The notes below the pieces were generated by a model. That model was given only the letters and a program-made list of their open reading frames with translations, did no database searches and was not told the origin of the DNA. A stretch of DNA of 64,000 nucleotides from Patiria pectinifera. Lineage: Eukaryota > Echinodermata > Asteroidea > Valvatida > Asterinidae. Location: the NCBI GenBank assembly GCA_029964075.1, contig CM057147.1:27549513-27613512 (forward strand), given 5' to 3'. Of this stretch, positions 1-9,217 are shown in pieces; position 1 is the stretch's first letter; the number at the start of each line of letters is the position of its first letter. Position numbers and translations under genes: made by a program.

Positions 1-108
1 TCATGTACTGCGACAATGATAATAAAAACAGTCTATTTTGTGAATTCTGTTGTTTCAATGTTCAGTTCTTTTTTCCCCCAGAAAATTATCTTATCCCCTC
101 AAGTTCTC

Positions 109-348
109 GGGGGCTGTCCATTTCCAAATAAATTAGTATTTGATTATTCGAAACTGCATTTGACTGAATATTCAAATATTTGAAACTCGTTGATCAAGTT
201 TATACATTTGCCAGCTGCAACAGCAAGCCGCGCCGGCTGGCTCGCTGTTGCGGCTGGCAAATGTATAAACTTGATCAACGAGTTTCAAATATTTGAAAAT
301 TGATTTATGATTGAATATTTTAATATTCAGTATATCAGGACAGCCCGT
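109..348. mobile_element. hAT-like foldback MITE
   Basis: A 240-base element with termini GGGCTGTCC and GGACAGCCC. It is flanked by a perfect 8-base direct repeat AAGTTCTC at 101-108 and 349-356. The interior is a long hairpin: the arm around 172-228 returns inverted around 244-298. The 8-base target duplication fits the hAT superfamily. No transposase is encoded, so it would depend on an autonomous relative. Confidence 0.8.
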
Positions 349-2150
349 AAGTTCTCAACAAATCAAGGTATACGATGACAGAAAATTAACGCTGGCCTGA
401 TTTAGTTTCGCATGTTTTTCTGCACTCAAGGTCCCAGTCTGGGTTTTACCAAACCAGTGACGGCAATACTCACCGCAGAAGCTCTTCTGGTGAACCCACA
501 GCTTCATCCTGCAGACAATTCTCCTTGATAAACGAAACAATTGCCGACATGAACGGCACACTGACAGTGCGCTCTATCAACTTTGAGTAATCTCTTGGCG
601 TTGCTTCATCATTACGGTGATGTCACTGTGAGTAAGAGTGTCTCAAGTCTGCAAAATTTGAAAACACAAAAAAATACGACAAATCAAAAATTGATGCGAA
701 ATCTGTAGTGCTTTGGACATCATTTTTCATTTTACATGGTGCCACTCATTACATTAACTTGCATATATTTGTCAACATTTGTAAAATTTTGTAGTCATCA
801 ATGTATGCATCCAATACTGTTCAAACAACTTACTACCTTTCAAAAAAAACCACCTGAATACAGTGGCAAACTTCCTTTTCTTTAAATTCCTTGGAAAATT
901 TTAATAAGTCAATTAAGTTTAAAAATCTACCAATGAATGTTATTAAACTCTTCAATACATGGTTTGGACATGGTTACGGAGGTTTGGCCAATATGAAGTT
1001 GTGTTTTTTTACTCAATAAATATGTGGGGTTGGGGTTTAACCCGATTGAACCCCCCCCCCCCCAACCCCACCCCCATTTTAATTCATCACAGTTGACAAG
1101 CATGCCAGGTACAAATATGAACACTGACTGATGTACCATGTTCTACAGAACAGAAACCAAAACACTGTGCGAAATGGCACACACAAATGTTCAAAGCCAC
1201 ATTTGCTGTATGACCTCCAGCCGACGATTGTGGTCGCTGTGCGTCAAAAGTGCATTGCCATTTGCCAGTAGGGCTGTCCAGTTTCAAATAATTTAGTATT
1301 CGATTATTCGAAAGTGCACTTGACCAAGTATTCAAATATTGCCAATCAAGTTTTACACATGCCAGCAGCAGCTGCCTTCCTAGCTGGTCAAAAGTTGCAT
1401 ACAAAGCGCGCAGGTTAAAATTTGCAGGCGGCGATGGCTGTGTGCTGTGTGCTCTAAAAATGTAAAATGAATAAATACGCACGTGCTGTGTACAAAAATA
1501 TGCTATATTTTTGTGACGAAGTAGAATTTCCATTTGGACAACGAAGTGAAGAACTTCTTGGAAAGAATGTTGCAACCTGACGCCACTTCAGTGTTAGTGT
1601 AAGAAAAGGTTTCTGACTATGTCAATAGAGGGCGCTTTTTCTTATTTTTTTTATCATGTAGAATTTTCGGCATTTTTATCCCAGATTTTCTCATTCCCAA
1701 ACAAACTGTGGATCGGGGAACAAAGGTTTTTTTTTTCGATAGGGTACACCATAATCTACATGTCTGTGAAGTTTTATAAAATTCGGCGAACCAGACCGCG
1801 TGTCGAGTGATAAAAAGGCCTCGTCCCGGCGCGTGCCACGGGCCAATGTGTTCTCTCAGCATGCATATGATACACACTAGGGACTTGTAACTTGTCTAGC
1901 CTAAACAAAGCACTTCCCAGACTAGTTCCCAGTCATCCGTTATTACAAAACTTCCCATAGTGGGCAGAAAAAAGCAATAATAACAGGTTTAATTTCATTT
2001 GAATTATCGTAGTTATACGAGTACAGAAGCATAGATCATTTTCCTTCCTCATTATATGAATTATATCCCCTTTAAAAGCTATATATTTCATTTTAACATA
2101 ATTATGCCGTGCAGTGTTTGTTAAAATTGCGCAAAATTCATAAGTTCCCA
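349..2150. other. Gene-free stretch with a partial MITE copy
   Basis: No supported coding exon. Positions 1271 to about 1370 repeat the left part of the 109-348 element (start GGGCTGTCCA, then similar AT-rich sequence), as a truncated or diverged copy. A C-run lies near 1051-1064. The remaining open frames are short and without recognisable domains. Confidence 0.6.
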
Positions 2151-2250
2151 CGCAATCTTAAGAATGAGCGCTCATTCTTCAGATTGCGTGCTCATTTTTA
2201 AGAATGCGCGCTCTTTCTTAAGAATGCGCGCTCATTGTTAAGATTGCGTG
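2149..2250. repeat. Cluster of tandem palindromes
   Basis: A nearly perfect 42-base palindrome (2149-2190, ends CACGCAATC and GATTGCGTG) is followed by further inverted units built from TTAAGAATGCGCGCTC. CTTAAG and GCGCGC centres alternate. A related word, ATTCTTAAGAATGTGCGCTC, recurs near 2540. Confidence 0.75.
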
Positions 2251-3266
2251 AAATGCAAGAAAGCGCACATTACATTGACAACATTTGATGATATTCAAAA
2301 TCCAAGCGAGTGACATGGGTGACGCGCTCCTTCGCTCAGACTTAACGCAACTTAAGTGCCACATTGAAACCCATCCACTCACCACTGCTCACTGTGTAAC
2401 GTCACCGTCATTGAATTGTTTGACGAAGTGACGAATGTGCACACAGCAAAACCGAGTTTTGAAAAAATCACGTTCGAAGTTGGTCGATGCATCAGTGCAG
2501 CCGGTGCTCGACATCGACAAGACCGTTATCTTGTCGCGCATTCTTAAGAATGTGCGCTCAATCTGGAAGATTTTTTTCTCCAAAATTGCGCAAGGATCCA
2601 GTTGCGCAGCGCAAATCAAAAAAGCGCACAACAACAGCACTGCACTGTCATGACTGCAAGTTTTCAAAACCATTACATTTACAATATCATATGAAACATT
2701 CAAGTACAGTCATTCACAATCTCTGAATGACGACAACTCTGGAAGTCATTACCTTTGGGAAAACGGTATTTGTTGACATATTAAATTCGTGGCATCAAAA
2801 TATCAAGTTACATTCGATGTTCGTCATGTTCGTCAATGGTCAATGTTGTGGTTTGGCAAGCTGCGCCCGCAAGGTCGTGACTCTTGAACCCGGCAGGGAC
2901 CGCCTCGACTGCTCGACAGTCATTGGAAAGAAATTGACAATAAATTTAACCAAAATGAAGGTCGGGCATTAAAAGGTATCTCAAATTCTACTTTTACCAA
3001 TCAACGTGCTTTTTTGGCAAGATGAAAATAGGAAAAAGAATCCGGCTTTGAAATTAAAGAAACCAAGAAGTGCGTATATTTGTATGGTAGGCAACAGCCG
3101 TTGACAAAACAGTGAACAGCCGTTGAATAAAATAATGCTTGCTAGTCTGAAACCAAGACGCTGTACTAAGCGAGATGAATTCGTGGAAGACATGACAATT
3201 AAGCACCCGTACCTGATATGATCGAGGCGGCTTTTCTGGAAACTTTCCGGCGGAATCTCAAAGATA
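2251..3266. other. Gene-free upstream region of the ERp29 gene
   Basis: No coding exon or clear repeat is seen. The part just before 3267 should contain the ERp29 5' leader and promoter, but no TATA box or other core motif can be assigned with confidence. Confidence 0.4.
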
Positions 3267-3386
3267 ATGGCTCACAAATTTCGCTTCATTTTCAATTTTC
3301 TTTTGATAATTGTTGTTCTATTTGAGGGGGTGAATACTCTACCAGTACAGGGATCGCTTCAATTGGACTCTCTGACTTTTGATAAG
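3267..3386 (+). CDS. ERP29: ERp29 exon 1 (signal peptide)
   Basis: Forty codons starting MAHKFRFIFNFLLIIVVLFE and ending SLQLDSLTFDK, matching the LDTVTFYK segment that ends the same exon in human ERp29. A GTATAG donor follows at 3387. The frame runs straight into exon 2 in phase 0. It is too short to stand out as an open frame. Confidence 0.93.
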
Positions 3387-6194
3387 GTATAGTCACAGTC
3401 ACAGTCACACATTGGCACATTGGAGGAAAAAAAAATACAGTACAGTAGAGTAGGCATGTCGAGCGCAATTTGAGTCCCCTGCGCAGGTTTAAACTTGCGC
3501 GAGCAAGTTTAAACCTGCGCGCTCGCAAGTTTAAACTTGCGCGTGCATTAATTTCCTTGCTACAAATTGCGCACGCAAGTTTAAACTTATGCACTACATA
3601 GATTTTCCCCATGCATGCAAAGCCGCTAAACTAATTTTTTTTCCGGGTAAACTCGGATATGTAACACTATATTATGTAAGATGCAGATATGTAACACTAT
3701 TTTTGAAGCAGATATGTAACACTATTTTTGAAGCACCACTGTGCTTCGTGAGACAATGCCAAAATGCCTTTTTTTTCCATTTTATTTACAGTATTATGCT
3801 AATGAGGTACTCCTAGAACCGAAATGATAGTATGCTCATGCGTACAAGTGCTTGTACCGTACCCCCCGCGGCGCGCTCCGAGCGAACCGAAAATCATCGC
3901 TCGATCATATGCCTGCACGTTTCAAGTGTCAGGTTGGCTCAGTGCGGAAAGGGCAAATTTTTTCATCATTTTGGCCTAAAAACCGACAGAATCCACCTAT
4001 GTTAGTTCCGCGCATGATACGTGAGTATGTCAAGAGATAAAGTACGGAGTATAGGGGCAAACTGTGCAGCGGTTCCGTGTGAAATGTCTGCATTTTGATG
4101 GACGTTTTTGTACTTTATTAGTGTTTTGTGCTGCAGACAATTTTGCGGGCTTCTACATCTATGAGGCTCCGCTCACGTGGAGCCTCATAGTTCTAGGAGT
4201 ACTAATGAGGTTGACTGTGTAGAGGTACAGAGATAATGGGTGTATATAATACACGTAAATTGTAAATTTACAACACAGATGAGTTTTACAGAATTTCCTA
4301 CATTATCTCGATTTTCAACGAGAAAAAAAATCTCTAAACTGGAATAAAAGAGTAATGAATCAGTCTTAACGGCCGTTTCAAACCTTGCAGAGTCATGACC
4401 TTGACGCGCAGGTCACTGGTCACGCAAAATCCAACCATTCAGAGCGTGATTATTATAACATCAAAACTTGAACAATTGAAGGGATCATAATCATTTTTTA
4501 CGTTAACAACGGGTTACACCTAGGAAATTATGATTTATTTACATTTAAGAATATAAATAAAATGCTTATTAGTTTTACAAGGCAAAAAACTTGAAGCTAG
4601 TCTCCATTATTGAACAACTTCAGTACACTTTCCAAGCAATCGCCGCTAGTTGATTGATTGATAGGTTGGCGTAGCGGTACTTTCCTCGCCTTCCACCGCT
4701 GTGACCCGGGTTCGAATCCCGCCCGGGCCGATATGTGGATTGGGTTCTCAGTCACTACCTGATTCCGTGGGTGTTCCCAAGAATATCTTCTGGGCTTTTC
4801 CTCCAACCTCTAAAACTGTAATTTCTTCTCATTGTCGTCTCTCTAAGTTGGTGTGATGTTTCCCCCGGGATGCTTTACCGACTACAATATACAGATACAG
4901 TCACTGGCCTATTTGCATGCAAGCAAGCAAGCAAGAATGGTCAATTTGCAGAAGAGCGCAAGAGCAATCTTTAGGCAAATAAGTTCAAAGTGAGTGTGCC
5001 ATGTTTCTCCTTTTTTTTTGGTCTTTTTTTTTACTCAGGTCATCAGTCGCTTCAAAGCTGTCTTGGTCAAGTTTGATGAGTCATATCCGTATGGAGAGAA
5101 GCAGGAAGAGTACAAGGTCGTCGTTGCAAGGGGCAGCTCCCAGCCAGATTTGATCATTGCCGAGGTTGGAATTTCAGGTAGAAAGTCAAACTGGTATCAT
5201 TTAAATGGCGTCAGGTTGGCGTAGTGCCTTAGCGGTGATTTCATCACCTTTCCCCGCTGGGACCCGGTTCGAATCCCACCGCGGCCAACACATGGATTAG
5301 ATTTTCAGGGAGGGGGGGGGGGGGGTACATTTGATAGGCACATACTATTTTTGGATGTCAACTCTAATTTTTGGTTAGTTTTTTTACCAGCATGATGCTA
5401 TTAATTTGTACATTTGTACAACTTTTTTTTGCATATTAGTAGAATAAGAATTAAAAACTGGTGCTGTATTTAGATCTTTTCAAAGTTTGAACTTTTGTGT
5501 GAAATATTCAACTTTGATATTTTTCTTAGAGTTATGTAAGTCTTGTAAATTTTCTGTTTTATTTTTTATTCAATTTGCTTTAAAAGAAAATCAGAGACCA
5601 TTTATATCCCTGTACTGGTCTACACTATCACATGTACAAAAACTCTTGTTTTGTGCAAGTTTGTAATGGTCAGTTTTTTTAATTCAAAATCCAGATTACA
5701 CAGATAATGGAAGCAAGGAGCTAGCAGAACGGTTCGGTATCGCAAAAGACGACCGACCAGTCTACAAGCTCTTCCTCCAGGGCCAGACTGACCCCATTGA
5801 CTACACGGGAGAGATCAAAAGCAGCAGCATCTTGGAGTTCGTCAGGGAACGCTCGGGACTCTGGATCGGCCTAGAGGGCTGTCTCGAAAACTATGACAAG
5901 CTGGTCGAAGAGTTTGTGAAAGGAGACGAGAAAGAGCAGACGCGAGTTTTGGAGGCAGCCAAAGATGGGCTGGAAAAACTGTCGACAGACGGAGAGAAGA
6001 AATCGGCCAACGTCTATGTCAAGATGATGGAGAAGATGTTGGAGAAAGGCCAGGGCTTCGCTGCGACGGAGGTCGAACGAGTCCAGAAACTCCTCAAGGA
6101 GAAACTGACAGCGGCCAAGAAGAAGGTTTTTGAAGTCAAACAGAACATTCTGTTGTCTTTTAAGTCATTTGTGAACCGAAAGGAAGAACTTTGA
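3267..6194 (+). CDS. ERP29: ERp29-like endoplasmic reticulum chaperone (spliced gene, 3 exons)
   Basis: Spliced from 3267-3386, 5039-5177 and 5695-6194, giving 252 residues (human ERp29 has 261). Residues 1-25 form a signal peptide with a hydrophobic core near 9-19. Residues about 29-145 match the thioredoxin-like PDI-D b domain: the block LVKFDESYPYGEKQEE followed by AEVGISDYTD is diagnostic. There is no CXXC motif, as in human ERp29, so it should not be an oxidoreductase. The single conserved cysteine is kept (Cys149 in LEGCLENYD). Residues about 150-245 form the helical D domain. The protein ends KEEL, the ER-retrieval signal found in human ERp29. The family helps fold and export secretory and membrane proteins in the ER lumen. 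All junctions obey GT-AG and keep the frame; introns follow residue 40 and fall within codon 87. The start is the only ATG giving a signal peptide in the right phase. Confidence 0.95.
3480..3600. repeat. Palindromic cluster with GTTTAAAC centres
   Basis: The words GCGCAAGTTTAAACTTGCGC and GCGCAGGTTTAAACTTGCGC appear in close succession, five times in full or in part. Each is its own near reverse complement, so the stretch can fold into several alternative hairpins. Confidence 0.8.
3655..3735 (+). repeat. Short tandem repeat, unit about 30 bases
   Basis: The word GATATGTAACACTAT occurs three times, the last two copies followed by TTTTGAAGCA. No function is apparent. Confidence 0.7.
3807..4201. 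mobile_element. TIR element in ERp29 intron 1
   Basis: Inverted ends GTACTCCTAGAAC and GTTCTAGGAGTA are flanked by the 8-base direct repeat CTAATGAG (3799-3806 and 4202-4209). The duplication length points to a hAT-type non-autonomous element. A small hairpin, GAGGCTCC and GGAGCCTC, lies near 4162-4187. No transposase frame is seen. Confidence 0.7.
4257..4450 (-). repeat. Dispersed repeat fragment shared with 35534-35742
   Basis: Blocks such as ACTGGAATAAAAGAGTAATG, CTTAACGGCCGTTTCAAACC and GGTCACGCAAAATCCAACCA occur in reverse complement at 35534-35742. There the sequence is the interior of a larger TIR element, so this is probably a decayed copy of that element. Confidence 0.7.
4664..4935 (+). 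mobile_element. tRNA-derived SINE in ERp29 intron 1
   Basis: The head carries a polymerase III A box (TGGCGTAGCGG, near 4667) and a perfect B box (GGTTCGAATCC, near 4709). They are spaced as in a tRNA, but the sequence cannot close a full cloverleaf. A 150-base unrelated body follows, ending in an AAGC tandem tail near 4917-4934. A second copy of the head lies at 5214. Confidence 0.8.
5039..5177 (+). CDS. ERP29: ERp29 exon 2 (thioredoxin-like domain, first half)
   Basis: 139 bases encoding residues 41-86 plus one base of codon 87. It contains LVKFDESYPYGEKQEEYK and AEVGIS. The acceptor TTTACTCAG and donor GTAGAAAG are clear, and joining to 5695 restores codon GAT, giving GISDYTD as in human GISDYGD. 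Confidence 0.94.
5214..5315 (+). mobile_element. Partial tRNA-derived SINE in ERp29 intron 2
   Basis: Same head as at 4664: GGTTGGCGTAG, then GGTTCGAATCCCACC, then ACATGGATT. The tRNA-like part is mostly present, but the body breaks off at a G-run near 5312, so the copy is truncated. Confidence 0.7.
5695..6194 (+). CDS. ERP29: ERp29 exon 3 (rest of b domain, D domain, KEEL end)
   Basis: Encodes residues 87-252. It completes the thioredoxin-like fold (PVYKLFLQG, DYTGEIK), then the D domain with Cys149 and a charged helical region, ending NRKEEL and TGA. The acceptor CAAAATCCAG precedes it. Confidence 0.95.
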
Positions 6195-6276
6195 TATTTA
6201 AATGTTATTGTCAAGTTTTTTTTAACTAACAACAAAAATTATTCCTTGAATTTTTAGCAATACATTGGGCCAGAGT

Positions 6277-6282
6277 AATAAA
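6277..6282 (+). promoter_or_regulatory. Polyadenylation signal of the ERp29 gene
   Basis: AATAAA lies 83 bases after the stop codon, followed by a T-rich, GT-containing downstream stretch. No other signal is closer. Confidence 0.75.
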
Positions 6283-8178
6283 CATTTTTTTTCGTTGATA
6301 AGAAAATTTGGTCGTTTTATTTACATTTTTGTAATGTACGACAAACAAAATTAGCCTTAGAGTTACATCAGTATTGGAATCAATCAATCAAACCATAAGA
6401 TAAATACAAGTTTGGTGGCCAAAAAAAAAATTTGCAGTGAAAGTTTTCAATTTATTCCAGTTCCCATGTAATCAAATACATATATGGCATTCCAATATCA
6501 GTCATATTAATTGATAATTTATATTATTATAAGATTCTACTAAGATTCAGTTTATATTTGCATATTCTTGGTGTCATTCCTACAAACAACTTGATCTTTT
6601 TTAAATGATAGGGTGTTGCAATTAATTATCTTAAGGTAATATACAACATTTGCAAACATCAAAAAACAAAGCTATTAAATTTAAAAGTATGAAATGCCTT
6701 ACTTGACTGTAAGTGAATAATAGTCTCAAGCATCCTGCGAAATCATGGCACCTGGTGTGCTGTCATTTTTCAAGAAAAGTGGAAATTTTGTATCAATTTC
6801 CAACGGTAGTCAGCCAACCATCGTTCGAAAAAAAATGACTTTCTTCAAATACTGCCCGGTCCTGCCCCAATTTAGTCCACATTCTGTTAGCAATCAGTTA
6901 CAATATCTATGAACACAAAACTTTAAACAGGTCAGTGTAACAATATTTGCTATAAAATACTAACCCCAAAATCTATCCATTTCTGAAAATTACAGCAAAA
7001 GCAAATGGTGTATTTGAATTGTGGGAATTAATTTTTTGCACATTTACTATTTGTTTTGCACCAAATATTTGTGTAAGTTTGACCAAGATTCAGTTTTCAA
7101 TAGCTTATTTAGCACTCTTTCTCGTTCAAAAAAAGTGGCCTTTAAATAGTTCTTCACAACTCCCAAAGTTAACTCAACTCAATTTATTTTAAAACGTTTG
7201 TACGTTGGATGTTTAACATAATTTTCTTAGCATTGTTAATTAATGTACACATTCTGAAATAGGCAGATATGAAAAGAAATGGAAAAAGAATTGGTCGAGA
7301 AATGTAAAAAATGAAACTTCAATATTTTAATTCAGAGAAATTGTCTTTCAGTCCAATCCGTTTTAATGTAACTGATGCTCTCATTAAACATGGAATTGTT
7401 ATTAGAAATATTAAATTTGTATAATTTCCACAAAATTTGAACAATGTTTCCAAAATGCATTTCTTTACCTGTGTTATCAAGCATTTACATGTACAGCCAA
7501 AGTACACAATGAATGTATACTCTTGGACTATCACTGTTGTTGGAAACATGAAAGTAAATATTGCCTTTGAAAGTAAATATTGCCTTATTGACGGCTTGCG
7601 AGGGAGATACACAACGTTTTTGTTTATTTTTCGAAACTTTAAGACAAAATGGTGTATTTGGGGGCGGGGATGTCCCACGTGTTCCAGGGTTACATAACGC
7701 AACTGTGCTTGTATAAAAGGTGATTGATGAGCGGATCCCTTGAAAAATATTGAGGGCGCTAAAACAGAAACACCTGCTGTGTGTGCTACACGATCTTGGT
7801 AAGCACTCTGTACGTGACATGCATGTGTGTACGAAACTTAACTCGTGATTCTGAGTACACTGGGGTTTACACTTACAGCTAAAAAACGATCAAAGTTGCG
7901 GACAACATTTTACTTGACGGCAAATTTCATAACAGGTATGTCACTTACGGGATCTTGATTTATTGCTGTACTGGTTGCTCAGGCGCGGTTAAAACTTAAA
8001 CAATTAGCTTTAAGTTTCAAATTACACACCCGGAACTTGATCAACACAACAGTCGCAGTTCGGCCGCCGCCCAGCATTGCTAACTTTATCATTTGAACTT
8101 TAATATTATAATATTGAGTGTGTACTGTACTGCTGCCTGTTATTACGAAAGCCAAGTGCCATGAAGTATACAGTGAAG
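6283..8178. other. Gene-free spacer between ERp29 and P2X gene 1
   Basis: AT-rich. Positions 6637-6860 share blocks with 63705-63920 (ACATTTGCAAACATC, then a GGCACCTGGTGTG-type block), marking a diverged dispersed repeat. A 19-base direct duplication (GAAAGTAAATATTGCCTT) sits at 7549-7586. No exon is seen. Confidence 0.5.
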
Positions 8179-8258
8179 TAGCTCTACTGAGTGGAGCGCT
8201 GAATTACGGGCTAGTATGGAGGGGTACCCGTAATTCAGCGCTCCACTCAGTAGAGCTA
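8179..8258. mobile_element. 80-base perfect hairpin element
   Basis: Two perfect 32-base arms (8179-8210 and 8227-8258) surround a 16-base loop. The hairpin is flanked by the 9-base direct repeat ACAGTGAAG (8170-8178 and 8259-8267). A 9-base duplication is typical of Mutator-like elements. The perfect arms suggest recent insertion. Confidence 0.75.
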
Positions 8259-9062
8259 ACAGTGAAGTACTTTTTTCTAAATTCGTTTTTTTACGAGATA
8301 TTATACAATTTTGTTTTTACGAGATACATTGTGTATATTTCAAGTTTCCACTTTAATAACTAACACAGTGTAGGTCTACCTACATGACCTACACCATGTA
8401 CACTGAGTGGTTAATAAATTGGTACTTGGAACTTGACATGAAGCCACGAAAGTTAAGAGTCATTTCGTGTAAATACTTCACAATAAGTATCCATGCATGT
8501 TGGACCCCCCCCCCCAAATTCAGATTTAAGATCTTGTCTGCTATTTGCATAATGAAAAAAAAATCGAAATAAATAATTTGAAAGTTCACATTTTAGAAAC
8601 TACACAGACTGCCTTTTTACAGCCTCCCCTACCCCTAGGGGTAAATTGGGGGTGAGGGTGGGGTGTGACCATCCACCAAAAACTTGGTATTCTACGTAAA
8701 ATCATTGTCATGTGTTGGCAAAATTATGTGCATATATGCTGGTATAAGTTTATTTAAAGCTGCACTTGTCAAGTCCAAATATGTGAACATGCATGCCCCC
8801 ACCTACATGTAATTAAACCAAGTTCGTACAGATATATATATCAGGCAGGTATTTGGCGGTCGTCTCATGACTGAAGGTCACCTAACCCCCAGTCCCCACC
8901 CCCAAGTCCCCACCCCCGTTCAGCCGCTGACTAAATACATTGTACTAGTTAGTAAAATGGAGCCAAGAATTATAAATGGAATGCTAAAGTTCCTAAATTT
9001 ATTCTCAAATTGCCTTAAAAGAAGAAGACTTAAATTGATTCTGCCAGAACTCCATGCTGACA

Positions 9063-9217
9063 ATGTCAAGCCACGAAGAAGGCGGGCCTGGCGTAGGTAC
9101 GCTGCTCATCAACTGGGCCCTGGAATACGACACGCAGAAGATTGTCCACATCAAGAATAAGACCATCGGGTTACTGAACAGGCTGATTCAATTGGCCATC
9201 ATAGGCTACATCATCGG
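9063..9217 (+). CDS. P2X gene 1 exon 1 (N-terminus, TM1 start)
   Basis: Starts MSSHEEGG and includes EYDTQKIVHIKNK and LIQLAIIGYIIG. The ATG at 9063 is preferred because the same context (GACAATGTC) begins exon 1 of gene 2. The GTGAGT donor splits the glycine codon. Confidence 0.92.

Larger units (their letters stand above)
3387..5038. other. ERp29 intron 1, filled with repeats
   Basis: A 1652-base intron ending in a pyrimidine tract and ACTCAG. It holds GTTTAAAC palindromes (3480-3600), a 3-unit tandem repeat (3655-3735), a TIR element (3807-4201), a dispersed repeat fragment (4257-4450) and a tRNA-derived SINE (4664-4935). No coding sequence is seen in it. Confidence 0.85.

Noticed and set aside
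4664-4735. tRNA gene
   Set aside because: A and B boxes are present but the acceptor stem and anticodon arm do not form; a second copy with the same body points to a SINE.
4994-5224. ERp29 starting at an ATG just upstream of exon 2
   Set aside because: That ATG lies in the pyrimidine tract of intron 1; the exon at 3267 gives the expected signal peptide and conserved block.
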